Source of the DNA: JAGOEY01 sp017997515
GTDB taxonomy: Bacteria; Pseudomonadota; Gammaproteobacteria; Burkholderiales; Burkholderiaceae_C
Assembly: GCA_026314275.1 (NCBI GenBank)
Contig: CP111109.1
Span: 2,728,001-2,792,000, forward strand
Direction of reading: 5' to 3'
DNA length: 64,000 nucleotides
In this document: one piece after another, positions 6,956-16,433 of the stretch
Layout: each line of letters starts with the position of its first letter
How positions within the stretch are numbered: the stretch's first letter is position 1
Made by a program: the position numbers and the translations under genes
The notes under the pieces: model-generated
The model's database searches: none
The model's input: the letters and a program-made list of their open reading frames with translations, nothing else
Told to the model about the DNA's origin: nothing

Positions 6956-7327
6956 TTACGGCCCCTGCGCCTCGCCCAGTGCGCGCAGCACGTCGCGGCA
7001 GTCACGCGCCACAAAGGCCACGCCACCAGCGCAGCGGATGCGCTCCAGGAATAGGGCTTGCTCAGGGCGCAGGCGTCCGGCCTGGGCTTTCACTTCCACA
7101 CCCAGCAGGCGGCCGTCCCGCATTTGCCCCAGCAGGTCAGGGCAGCCCGGCCAGCCAAAGCGGATAAAGCGGTTGCCTATCTTTGCGGCCCCGCTATTCA
7201 TGCGCTCTGCCCATGCCACGGCGGGATGCGTGCGAAGGGCTTTCAATACTTCCACCAGGGCGGCAGCTTCGGGGCGGCTGTTGGTTCTGGGTGTCTGTTG
7301 TTCCAGGCCGAAAAGGTCAGCAGTCAT
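6956..7327 (-). CDS. VRR-NUC domain nuclease
   Basis: A 123-residue single-domain PD-(D/E)XK nuclease. The VRR-NUC pattern is visible: MNSGAAKIGNRFIRFG, PGCPDLLG with the first acidic residue, LLGVEVKAQAGRLRPEQ containing the EVK catalytic pair and the downstream Gln, then AFVARD. Such stand-alone nucleases are common in phage and satellite replication modules, where they probably process recombination or replication intermediates. It sits just downstream of the primase-helicase, separated by a structured 115-nt gap. Confidence 0.85.
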   Translation of the reverse strand: MTADLFGLEQQTPRTNSRPEAAALVEVLKALRTHPAVAWAERMNSGAAKIGNRFIRFGWPGCPDLLGQMRDGRLLGVEVKAQAGRLRPEQALFLERIRCAGGVAFVARDCRDVLRALGEAQGP

Positions 7328-7364
7328 TGCAAAACCTCCCCACCGTAAACCCCTCCGAAAACCA

Positions 7365-7440
7365 CCCCCCTATTAAAGGGGGGGCGGAGAATTTCGGCGT
7401 CGGAAGTCTCCGAAAACGGAGAAAACGGAGAATTTCGGCG
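7365..7440. other. Structured, repeat-containing gap: candidate replication origin or regulatory site
   Basis: The gap between primase and nuclease holds a C6-TATTAAA-G7 hairpin (7365-7384), a perfect hairpin TCTCCG-AAAA-CGGAGA (7407-7422) and two identical 15-bp direct repeats CGGAGAATTTCGGCG at 7385-7399 and 7426-7440, 41 bp apart. Iteron-like repeats beside a primase-helicase are where P4-like replicons can have their origin. The function is inferred. Confidence 0.4.
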
Positions 7441-7442
7441 GC

Positions 7443-9437
7443 TCACTGTTGCCATAGCCACCCCTCATTGCAGCCCAGCACACCACGCGCCACCAGCCCC
7501 GTGATTGCCTCTCTGGTGCGTGAAGTTCGTTTGTCAGTAGGGCATGTCAGCTTGGATGCTGCGGCAGTTATCGCGGCCTCCAGCTCTATACATGGGCGCA
7601 GCGGCGGGGCTCCGGGCTTGCCGGTTGTTCCGTCTTTGAACATCGGGCGCAGGGCATCCAGAATCACGCGCTGATTGCCACCCTGGGGCAGCTTCACGGC
7701 GCGCACGTCCTGGGCTGCGGTATCACGCACCACCACGCACGATGTAATGGCCTCGCCGGTCGGCTCAGTGCCCAGCACCTCCACGGCCAGCTTGAACGGG
7801 CAAGACTCGCCATCAATGCCGTCTTTGGATTTCGCAACCTTCCACTCCCGGCGGTCGCCTTCGCGTGAAACCTCGATTGCGGCATCCATCGCAGCGAATA
7901 GCGAACTGTGCCCACGCAGGCCAGCGGCGGCATTCTTGCCCGTGTGGTGCACCAGCAGCACAAGGCCACGGGTCAGGGTTTGCAGGGTCTTTGCTGCCTC
8001 CAGAATCTCGCCCATGTCGCGTGAACTGTTTTCGTCGGCAGTGGGCGCGGCGCGGTTCAAGGTGTCCACCACCACCACAGCACCAGCAGGCACCACGGCG
8101 GCAAGGTCTAGCACGTCCTGCCCATCGGTCAGCTTGAACGGTTGCAGCATCATGCGCAGGCCATCAGGCAGCGCACGGCCCCGGCTAACTTCCCATGCCT
8201 GGGCGCGCAGCTTGAACCCGGCTTCACCTTCCAGCGCGGCATACACCACGGGCGCAGCCTCCACCCGGCAATCAAACCAGCGTTGCCCCTCAGCAATGGC
8301 GGCGGCCATGTCGAAGGCCAGGAATGATTTACCGGATGCGCTCGGGCCATACAGCGCAGCAAGCCCCACGGCAGGCAGCACACCACGCACACGCCACGCC
8401 AGCGGGGGCAGGTTGCGCAGCTCATCAGCCCCCAGCAGCTTGTAACGGGGCTCAGGCTTGGGCGGCTCTGTCGCTGCCTCCAGCAGCGCGGCTAAAACGT
8501 CGTGCCCTTCACGCTGTGCCAAGTCGTTTGCGTCGAAGTTCTGCGCCTCGCCCTGGGGCATGTAGGCCACGGCGCAGCCCACGGCCTGGGCAATCTCTGC
8601 GGCGCTTTCCTCTTTGCCCACGTCAGGCACCAGCACCAGCCGGGCGGCGGCGTCACGCTGGCGCAGGGCTTCGGCCACCTTGCCCACATTGCCCCAGCCA
8701 AAGCACGCCACGGCAGGATGCCCGGTAGCCTGCCAGCAAGCCCATGCAGTGCCCACACCCTCGCACAAAGCCACGGGCGCACCGGGCACAAGCGTGCCCA
8801 CGGTGAAGGATGCCCCGGCCATCGGCGCACCGGGCAGGTTCAGCTTGGGCTTTTTCCCCTTCGCCTTCAAGCGGGCGGCAGTGTCGCCAGTGGTCACGCA
8901 TTGCAGGCTCTGCAAACTGCCATCGGGCGCAAAGGCGGGCACCACCAGCGCCCCGGCCATGCTCTCGCCTTGGATGCGCAGCGGGTCACCAGCAGGCACC
9001 ACGCGCAAGGCATCCAATGGCACCCCGGCGGCAGCTTTTGCCACGATGTAGCCATGCGCAGCGGTTGCAGCTTCGCAGCGGTTCCACACCTCAGCAGGGC
9101 TCATGCCTGGGGCGGGCTTGCGCTGGGGTTCTGCGGCCTTCCTGGGGGCTTGCACGGGCCTTTGCTGGGGCTTGCCTTCACCCATGCGCCACCCATGTTC
9201 AGCAGCCATGCGAAACAAGGTGCCAGCTCCCACACCCTTACCCGGCTTGATGCTGCGCCACACATCGCGGGATGCGGCGGCGTTGTAGTTACCAGCCCCG
9301 GCGCTCCAGGCGTCGAAGGTGTCGAAGTCCACCCCGGCGGCATGTGCTCCCATACCCACCTTTACCCATTCATCACGCGGCAGGTCGGGCGGGATGCTGT
9401 GCAGTGCGTCAATTGCTTTTGCGGTGTCGGTCAGCAC
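7443..9437 (-). CDS. Satellite primase-helicase (PriCT-2, TOPRIM, RepA-like ATPase)
   Basis: 664 residues from GTG 9437, which overlaps the previous stop; upstream codons in frame belong to that gene. Domains in order: PriCT-2 near residues 10-75 (DEWVKVGMGAHAAG, FDTFDAWSAG, WRSIKPG), TOPRIM-like region near 220-290 (VALCEGVGTAWACW, LVLVPDVGKEES), and a RecA-like hexameric helicase with Walker A GPSASGKSF near 362-370, Walker B-like VVVVDTL, and LVLLVHHTGKNAA. The C-terminus is a winged-helix-like tail. It probably primes and unwinds the satellite origin, like P4 alpha protein. Strong call for family, moderate for exact role. Confidence 0.85.
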   Translation of the reverse strand: MLTDTAKAIDALHSIPPDLPRDEWVKVGMGAHAAGVDFDTFDAWSAGAGNYNAAASRDVWRSIKPGKGVGAGTLFRMAAEHGWRMGEGKPQQRPVQAPRKAAEPQRKPAPGMSPAEVWNRCEAATAAHGYIVAKAAAGVPLDALRVVPAGDPLRIQGESMAGALVVPAFAPDGSLQSLQCVTTGDTAARLKAKGKKPKLNLPGAPMAGASFTVGTLVPGAPVALCEGVGTAWACWQATGHPAVACFGWGNVGKVAEALRQRDAAARLVLVPDVGKEESAAEIAQAVGCAVAYMPQGEAQNFDANDLAQREGHDVLAALLEAATEPPKPEPRYKLLGADELRNLPPLAWRVRGVLPAVGLAALYGPSASGKSFLAFDMAAAIAEGQRWFDCRVEAAPVVYAALEGEAGFKLRAQAWEVSRGRALPDGLRMMLQPFKLTDGQDVLDLAAVVPAGAVVVVDTLNRAAPTADENSSRDMGEILEAAKTLQTLTRGLVLLVHHTGKNAAAGLRGHSSLFAAMDAAIEVSREGDRREWKVAKSKDGIDGESCPFKLAVEVLGTEPTGEAITSCVVVRDTAAQDVRAVKLPQGGNQRVILDALRPMFKDGTTGKPGAPPLRPCIELEAAITAAASKLTCPTDKRTSRTREAITGLVARGVLGCNEGWLWQQ

Positions 9438-9916
9438 GCAGCCCCCCCATTGACAAACAAGTCGCCTTGACCCGGCGGGGTGTGGCGCTTGCGTGCGGCA
9501 TTCATGCGGGCGGCCTGTGCCTGGGCCTGTGCCGCTTTTGCGCGCAGTGCAGCACGGTCGGCGCGAACACTGGCAATCCACGGGGCAGCACCAGCAGCGC
9601 GGGCGCTTTGGATAACGTTGTGCGGCAGGCTGTAGGCTTTGACCGTCACCACGCGGCCATCGTTGCAGCCTACGGCGCGGTCGTTGGCTTCGGTCGGTAC
9701 GCCATAGCTTTCGGCAAGGTAGTGAACATGCGCGGCAAGGCGCGTAGTGCTCACCTCGAAAACGCCATCCATGCCGGTCAGCACTTCACCAGACAGCAGG
9801 CGCGCCAGAATCTCGGAACAGGCGGTATCGGTGCGGGCCGGGAAGGTGAAGGGTAGAATTTGCGCACCTTGCCGGGTAGCGCTCGATACTGTTTTTGCGG
9901 TGTCGGGCGTTTTCAT
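9431..9916 (-). CDS. Unknown satellite protein upstream of primase
   Basis: 161 residues from ATG 9916, chosen because GGGAGG lies 7 nt upstream; the open frame reaches 10036 but that part covers the small gene 9913-9999. The middle (SEILARLLSGEVLTGMDGVFE, then TTRLAAHVHYLAESYG) looks like a winged helix that could bind DNA, and the C-terminus is Ala/Arg-rich ending in GQGDLF. It overlaps the primase start by 7 bases. Family not identified; an accessory replication or regulatory role is a guess from position. Confidence 0.65.
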   Translation of the reverse strand: MKTPDTAKTVSSATRQGAQILPFTFPARTDTACSEILARLLSGEVLTGMDGVFEVSTTRLAAHVHYLAESYGVPTEANDRAVGCNDGRVVTVKAYSLPHNVIQSARAAGAAPWIASVRADRAALRAKAAQAQAQAARMNAARKRHTPPGQGDLFVNGGAAC

Positions 9917-9999
9917 TTTGCAGCCCTCCCACGTTGAAACCAGCGGGACGGGGCAGCACACCACAGCGCCAGCATCAGGCGATTGATAGCGGCGCTCAT
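9913..9999 (-). CDS. 28-residue protein coupled on both sides
   Basis: A very short gene with ATG 9999 overlapping the upstream stop (ATGA, 9996-9999) and its own stop overlapping the next start (ATGA, 9913-9916). GGGGGATT lies just before the start. The product is amphipathic/hydrophobic (INRLMLALWCAA) with a basic tail. The double ATGA coupling is what supports it as translated; it may be either a real small protein or a ribosome relay between neighbours. Confidence 0.5.
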   Translation of the reverse strand: MSAAINRLMLALWCAAPSRWFQRGRAAK

Positions 10000-10400
10000 G
10001 GGCAATCCCCCTCGAACTGCGGCAGGTGAAAAACACCCACCTCTAGCGTGTTGACGATGGCAGCAGCAAAGCCACCGGCGGCGCTGTCGAAGTGTTCCAG
10101 CTTGGAAAGTGCATTCAGCTTGTCACGCACGGCGCGGAATGCTTCGGATTGGGGATGGCCAAACAGTGCGACAAGTTCATCCAAAAGGTCGCAGCCCAAA
10201 ACATACCCGGCGCGCTCGGATTGCAGTTCGGGGTTTCTTGCTGCCTCAGCGCGCTCAATCAGTGCGGCACCCAAAGCGGCCAGGCCATCGGGGCCTATGG
10301 GCAATGAAACGGCGGTGCCCTCGCTTGTGCAGGCGGTCAGCAGGCCAGCGCCCACCGTGATTTCGTGGCCGTCGGGGTGTTGGTAAACGGGGGCCATCAT
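9996..10400 (-). CDS. Unknown satellite protein
   Basis: 134 residues from ATG 10400 (MMAPVYQHPDG), which overlaps the preceding stop by 4 bases; codons further upstream are shadow of the AlpA-like gene. It begins with a beta-rich part (HEITVGAGLLTACTSEGTAVSLPIG) followed by helices (LAALGAALIERAEAAR). No catalytic motif or membrane segment. The coupling places it in the early regulatory/replication operon. Family not recognised. Confidence 0.65.
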   Translation of the reverse strand: MMAPVYQHPDGHEITVGAGLLTACTSEGTAVSLPIGPDGLAALGAALIERAEAARNPELQSERAGYVLGCDLLDELVALFGHPQSEAFRAVRDKLNALSKLEHFDSAAGGFAAAIVNTLEVGVFHLPQFEGDCP

Positions 10401-10648
10401 TGCGCCACCCCCAGCACGGTGCGAATCTCTGCCACGCTCCAGGCCAGACGGCCCATAACGCGATGCGGGCGCAGTGGGCCATTCTCCAGACAGGCCCATG
10501 CGCGCAGGGTTTGCGGGCGGCGGTTCAGGTAATGCGCGGCCTGTTCGGTCGGTACACGGGGGCGGCTCTCAAGTTCCAGCGGCGGGAACTGTTGGGGCTC
10601 AGATACAGCGCGGCGGGTGTCTGCGCTGTGTTCGGTTGCTGTCTGCAT
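10397..10648 (-). CDS. AlpA/excisionase-like HTH protein
   Basis: 83 residues with a single winged-helix DNA-binding domain of MerR/AlpA type: VPTEQAAHYLNRRPQTLRAWA as helix-turn-helix, then RVMGRLAWSVAEIRTVLG as wing and second helix. AlpA-like proteins of P4 satellites and PICIs activate or repress integrase and excision genes. It is the first gene of the coupled block leading to the primase, about 0.9 kb from the integrase, which suits a regulator or recombination directionality factor. Whether it excises or regulates cannot be told from sequence. Confidence 0.75.
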   Translation of the reverse strand: MQTATEHSADTRRAVSEPQQFPPLELESRPRVPTEQAAHYLNRRPQTLRAWACLENGPLRPHRVMGRLAWSVAEIRTVLGVAQ

Positions 10649-10788
10649 TTTTCACCTTTCCGACACGTTGATTTGTGTCGTGGGGTGAATTCGAAAAGTA
10701 CGGGAGTGAACGGGAAAAACCGGGCAAGCACACCCGGTCGGCTTTCATTGTGTAGGCGGGAATTGCAGCGGGAGAAAACGGGAATTGC

Positions 10789-10977
10789 TTATCTTTGCCC
10801 CAGTCCTGCAAACGCATTTGCGCGCTTTGCGTCACGCTCATTTTCTGCGGCTTCTTTTAGGTCGGCACGGATAGTCTTTTTCATCGCTTCGCTTGCGGCC
10901 TTCGCTTTTTTCGCTTGCCACCAGCGCAGATATTCCCGTGATTTTCCATTCGCCCCGCCTGTAGATTGCATTGCCAC
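10789..10977 (-). other. Alternative frame carrying the likely true C-terminus of the neighbouring gene
   Basis: This 62-codon minus frame overlaps the end of 10838-11413. Its last part (TIRADLKEAAENERDAKR, then ANAFAGLGQR) reads as a natural helical protein end, while the other frame ends in an unnatural Arg/Lys/Pro tail. Skipping one A in the AAAAA run near 10876-10882 would join GRKRSDEK to TIRADL. It is read here as the displaced 3' end, not an independent gene. Confidence 0.5.
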
Positions 10978-11413
10978 CCAATGCGCGCAAAAGGGCTAGG
11001 CGGCGCTCTGGGTCTGGTGTTGTGCTGTTGCTGTCAATGCCCACCCCGGGCGCTGCCAGGGGCTTTGCGGGCGCATCAGGCACCCAGTGCCGCAGTGGGG
11101 AATCTGCGGCCATCGGTGGGCAGTCGGGCCAGACTGTTAACTCGGTGAACAGAATGTGGCGATGCTCACGGGGGAGGAAACCGCCCAGCTCGCCAGCGTC
11201 GAAAGCTAGCGTGATTTGGCGCAGTACCTCGGCTGTTTTCTCGGCGTCACCCGGCCAGAACAAGGCGGCGGCGTGCGGCAGGGAAAGAGCAATTTCTGAA
11301 TCGTCGCCCTTTGTCTTTTGAGCCACGCGGCGGGCGATGTTTTGGCGCTCAATCGGCGTTGCTACGCGGGCCAGGATTTGCGCGACACTGCGCAGGGCTT
11401 CTAGTTCGTTCAT
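10838..11413 (-). CDS. Unknown satellite protein, probably frameshifted near its C-terminus
   Basis: 191 residues from ATG 11413 (MNELEALRS), supported by GGGAGG 8 nt upstream; an in-frame ATG at 11434 is less well placed. The N-terminus is helical (SVAQILARVATPIERQNIARRVAQK), the middle contains ALFWPGDAEKTAEVLRQIT, and DPERRLALLRALGGNAIYRRGEWKI precedes a helix. The frame ends in DYPCRPKRSRR, while a +1 shift at an A5 run gives a more natural end. It is the first gene after the integrase, reading the same way. Function unknown. Confidence 0.6.
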   Translation of the reverse strand: MNELEALRSVAQILARVATPIERQNIARRVAQKTKGDDSEIALSLPHAAALFWPGDAEKTAEVLRQITLAFDAGELGGFLPREHRHILFTELTVWPDCPPMAADSPLRHWVPDAPAKPLAAPGVGIDSNSTTPDPERRLALLRALGGNAIYRRGEWKITGISALVASEKSEGRKRSDEKDYPCRPKRSRRK

Positions 11414-11519
11414 TGTTTGCGCCTCCCAGCGCATCCCCGAATAGGAGCCCCAGCAAGCCAGCGGGAGTCTGGCGGTTCGGACGGGGTAATTAGTCCCGCC
11501 CTAGCTGGGGCAAAACTGT

Positions 11520-12869
11520 TTACGCGGCTTGCACCACGCGCAGCGCACCGGGCGCGGCCTTGGCATCAAACACAATCCCGGCCTGTTCCAGTATCCAAGC
11601 CTCGATGCGCTCATGGTGCACGCGCAGCAGGTCTAGCGGGCGCACGCGGTAATGCTTCTCTGCCGTGGCGCTCGGCTTGTGGCCTTGAATCTGCGCCACT
11701 ACACCGGCGGGCACCTCTAGCCACTCCGACAAGGTGCCAAAACTGCGGCGCAGGCCATGCAGGGTTAGGGCATCAATGGCGGCCACCTTGCACGCTTTGT
11801 CGTGCGCATGGTTGGGCTCGGTCAGGGGCGTGTTTTCGTTGCGACTACTGGCAAACACAAATTCATTGCGGCGGGGCAGGGCGGCCAGCAGGTGCCAGAC
11901 ATAGGGCGTCAAAGGGATAACGCGCTCGCCCTCCACCTTATCGCGGATGGTCAGGCCCTTCCATTGCGTGTTTAAGTCGTCCCAGCGCATCGCCAGCACC
12001 TCGCCAGGGCGTGCGCCAGTCATCAGCAGCGTTTGCAGGTAGGCGGCCACGGTGGGATTGCCAATACTGCGCACAGCGGCAAACCATGCGGGCAATTGCT
12101 CTTTCAGCAATGAATCATCCTTCGCCTTCGCCTTGCCCAGCGCCTCGCGTGCCTTCTTTGTTTTGGCAGGGTTCACGCTGGGCAGCACTGGCGCATATTC
12201 CGGCTGTTCTGCGCACCAGCCTAAAAACGCTTTCAGCAGTCGCCATGCCAGCCGGGCGGCGGTGGGGCGGGTCTGTGCTTCGCGTGCGGCCCATGCCTCG
12301 ATAACGGGTGCTGTCAGGTCACGCAGCGCCAGCCCCAGCAGCGGGTGCAATGGCCCGGCAATGGTCACACCACGGCCACGGGTGCCACGCTTGGAAGTCT
12401 CGCCACCGGCTCGGGTCAGGCGCTCATGGTCTTTGCGGTGAAGGTCGCCCCAGTGCGGGGTGCGTTCGGCCACGTAGGCGGCCCATGCTTCGCCCACTGT
12501 CACAGCTTGCACGGCTGCGGCTGCCTTTGCGGCGGTTTTGTCTGCCTGTTGCTGGCGCTCAATCTCTCGGGGGTCTTGTCCGTTGTCCAGCACCACGGCA
12601 AGGCGGCGGGCTTCGGTGCGGGCCTGTTCAATGCTCCACAGCTTCACATCCCCTATGGTGCGGCGGATGGTTTGCCGGTTCAGCTTTGCCTCATAGACGA
12701 ATGACTTAGCACCAGCGGCTGTGACTCGGACGCGCAGGCCAGGGGCTTCGCTATCCCGCATGAATGCCTGTTGCTTGCCAGCCGGGCAGGTCAGGCGCTC
12801 GATTGCGCCAGCCGTCAGGTTTACCCGTTCTGCCAGGTCTGGGGCGTCGCTCTTTTTCGGTCTTGCCAT
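11520..12869 (-). CDS. int: Tyrosine site-specific integrase, P4 type
   Basis: 449 residues from ATG 12869 (MARPKK), 8 nt after GGAG; longer in-frame starts would read through the arm repeats. It has an N-terminal arm-binding domain (DUF4102-like, RQTIRRTIGDVKLWSIEQAR), a core-binding domain, and the catalytic domain with Arg287 (TGARPGEVLAMRW), His371-x-x-Arg374 (HGLRR), His397 (GHKPS) and nucleophile Tyr407. It would recombine the satellite attP with the tRNA-Ile gene. It lies beside att copy 3 with arm-type repeats just upstream of its start, so integrase binding could repress its own promoter. Confidence 0.95.
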   Translation of the reverse strand: MARPKKSDAPDLAERVNLTAGAIERLTCPAGKQQAFMRDSEAPGLRVRVTAAGAKSFVYEAKLNRQTIRRTIGDVKLWSIEQARTEARRLAVVLDNGQDPREIERQQQADKTAAKAAAAVQAVTVGEAWAAYVAERTPHWGDLHRKDHERLTRAGGETSKRGTRGRGVTIAGPLHPLLGLALRDLTAPVIEAWAAREAQTRPTAARLAWRLLKAFLGWCAEQPEYAPVLPSVNPAKTKKAREALGKAKAKDDSLLKEQLPAWFAAVRSIGNPTVAAYLQTLLMTGARPGEVLAMRWDDLNTQWKGLTIRDKVEGERVIPLTPYVWHLLAALPRRNEFVFASSRNENTPLTEPNHAHDKACKVAAIDALTLHGLRRSFGTLSEWLEVPAGVVAQIQGHKPSATAEKHYRVRPLDLLRVHHERIEAWILEQAGIVFDAKAAPGALRVVQAA

Positions 12870-12888
12870 GCTGGTTGCTCCGTTGGTT

Positions 12889-12926
12889 TGGCTACATAGA
12901 CAGTCCATGTAGCCACCATGTAGCCA
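12889..12926 (+). repeat. Arm-type repeats at the right end of the satellite
   Basis: ATGTAGCCA at 12907-12915 and 12918-12926, plus an inverted copy TGGCTACAT at 12889-12897. The direct pair with its 2-nt spacer is the same as at 4861-4880 at the other island end. They lie between the integrase start and att copy 3. Confidence 0.6.
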
Positions 12927-13057
12927 AAAATCCCCAATTTTGGGGAATTTCAATCAACGCTTGGGCTGTTTGTGCATCCAGTGCATTCCACGTAACCCGT
13001 TGATTTATATTGATTCTATCAGCATCAATCAACACTGTGAAACGCCTATTTGGTGGG

Positions 13058-13103
13058 ACTCATAATCCTTTGGTCCACGGTTCAAGTCCGTGACGCCCTA
13101 CCA
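13058..13103 (+). repeat. tRNA-Ile 3' fragment, att copy 3 (chromosomal side)
   Basis: ACTCATAATCCTTTGGTC, then T stem CACGG/CCGTG and acceptor ACGCCCT-ACCA. There is no tRNA 5' half next to it. Its T stem differs from copies 1 and 2 and its acceptor would need a 5' strand such as AGGGCGT, so it is probably the remnant of the original chromosomal tRNA-Ile whose 5' half lies left of the window. Confidence 0.8.
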
Positions 13104-13133
13104 ATTTTTTTCAGAATCTCGAAAAATAGCTGC

Positions 13134-13139
13134 TATAAT
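13134..13139 (+). promoter_or_regulatory. -10 element of tRNA-Arg
   Basis: A perfect TATAAT ends 10 nt before the tRNA-Arg 5' end. The -35 region falls in the T-rich stretch right after att copy 3, so island integration has not cut the -10. Confidence 0.6.
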
Positions 13140-13149
13140 TCGAGGCTTA

Positions 13150-13226
13150 GCGGCTGTAGCTCAGTTGGATAGAGTACTTGGCTACGAACCAAGGGGTCGT
13201 GGGTTCAATTCCTGCCAGCCGCACCA
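13150..13226 (+). tRNA. tRNA-Arg(ACG)
   Basis: A 77-nt cloverleaf with acceptor GCGGCTG/CAGCCGC, D loop AGTTGGATA, anticodon loop CTACGAA (anticodon ACG), T loop TTCAATT and encoded CCA. A34 is normally edited to inosine by TadA to read CGU/CGC/CGA. It is followed within 8 nt by a strong terminator. Confidence 0.97.
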
Positions 13227-13233
13227 TATGGAT

Positions 13234-13265
13234 AGCCCCAAGAATGAAAATTCTTGGGGCTTTTT
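13234..13265 (+). terminator. Strong terminator after tRNA-Arg
   Basis: A perfect 12-bp stem AGCCCCAAGAAT (13234-13245) / ATTCTTGGGGCT with a GAAA loop, followed by TTTT. It separates the tRNA from greB. Confidence 0.95.
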
Positions 13266-13288
13266 CATTTTCTGATCGGGAATGTCGC

Positions 13289-13848
13289 ATGAGCAAGGCT
13301 TTCACCAAAGAATCGGATGGCGACGAGGAGGAAGAGTGGGGTGCCCCCGCAATTCCGTCAGGCGCCAAAAACTACATCACACCTCAGGGGTACGCACGGC
13401 TCAAGGCGGAGCTGCTCGATCTGATTGACACGGAGCGTCCCAAAATTGTGGACATCGTGCACTGGGCAGCCAGCAACGGCGACAGGTCAGAAAACGGCGA
13501 TTATTTGTACGGCAAAAAGCGTTTGCGTGAAATCGACCGGCGCATCCGGTTTTTGACCAAACGGCTGGAAATTGCAGAAATCACGGATCCGTCTGTCCAT
13601 GCTGGTAGTGACCAAGTGTTCTTTGGTGCCACCGTGACGTATGTGGATGACACGGATGTACACACGACCGTGACGATTCTCGGCGTAGACGAGGCCGATA
13701 CCGCGCAGGCACAGGTGAGTTGGGTGTCCCCCATCGCCCAGGCGCTGCTGAAGGCGCGTGAAGGTGATGAGTTGCGCCTTATAACCCCGGCTGGGCCCCG
13801 CGATATCGAAGTGCTGGAGGTGCGCTACCCTCCGGCGGCGCGTGCAAA

Positions 13849-13852
<4 letters not shown>
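13289..13852 (+). CDS. greB: Transcription elongation factor GreB
   Basis: 187 residues from ATG 13289; in-frame codons upstream lie in the tRNA. GreB inserts its N-terminal coiled coil in the RNA polymerase secondary channel and triggers cleavage of backtracked RNA. The coiled-coil domain runs to about residue 105 (YITPQGYARLKAELLDL, NGDRSENGDYLYGKKRLREIDRR with the acidic tip), followed by the FKBP-like C-terminal domain (VFFGATVTYVDD, WVSPIAQALLKAREGDEL). The 30-residue acidic N-terminal extension before the domain is common in beta-proteobacterial GreB. Its stop overlaps that of spoT, which converges. Confidence 0.95.
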
Positions 13853-16122
<2,270 letters not shown>

Positions 16123-16164
16123 GCTGCCATATTACCGTGCCCAGGCAGAGGGCGTAGAGCGGAC

Positions 16165-16190
16165 GAAAAAAAGCACCGCAAGGCGGTGCT
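16165..16190 (-). terminator. Terminator between rpoZ and spoT
   Basis: AGCACCGC/GCGGTGCT stem (16172-16190) with an AAG loop. On the minus strand it is followed by seven T residues. It suggests that gmk-rpoZ transcription largely stops before spoT. Confidence 0.9.
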
Positions 16191-16210
16191 GTTTTTGGGG
16201 CTGGTATGGA

Positions 16211-16414
16211 TCAGCCGGGGACTTTTTTCAGCATTTCCAGGCCCACCTTGCCTGCAGCGATTTCGCGCAGGGCCGTCACGGCGGGTTTGTTCTTGCTTTC
16301 AATCTTGGGAGCGTGGCCTTGGCTCAGCATACGGGCGCGGTAGGTCGCCGCCAGCACCAGTTGGAAGCGGTTCGGGATTTGCTCGAGGCAGTCTTCGACG
16401 GTGATACGGGCCAT
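16211..16414 (-). CDS. rpoZ: RNA polymerase omega subunit
   Basis: 67 residues from ATG 16414, after GGAGAG; the longer frame has no site. Omega binds the beta' subunit, aids polymerase assembly and forms part of a ppGpp site. MARITVEDCLEQIPNRFQLVLAATYRAR is the canonical omega N-terminus, and the KNKPAVTALREIAAGKVG helix is typical of the beta-proteobacterial form. It sits between gmk and spoT in the conserved order. Confidence 0.96.
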   Translation of the reverse strand: MARITVEDCLEQIPNRFQLVLAATYRARMLSQGHAPKIESKNKPAVTALREIAAGKVGLEMLKKVPG

Positions 16415-16433
16415 GGGGAACTCTCCGGAGAAT

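Larger units (their letters stand above)
4803..13103 (-). mobile_element. Phage-satellite-like island (PICI type) integrated at tRNA-Ile
   Basis: About 8.3 kb between att copies 2 and 3, with identical arm repeats near both ends and a tyrosine integrase at the right end. All genes run leftward in coupled order. It has integrase, AlpA/excisionase-like protein, primase-helicase, VRR-NUC nuclease and P27-type small terminase, but no capsid, portal, tail or lysis genes. That gene set is the hallmark of Gram-negative phage-inducible chromosomal islands and P4-like satellites. A decayed prophage is the alternative, but the compact intact operon argues against it. Confidence 0.75.

Noticed and set aside
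11467..11500. Hairpin upstream of the first minus-strand satellite gene as a terminator of that gene
   Set aside because: Weak stem (CGGG/CCCG) without T run; not distinguishable from chance.
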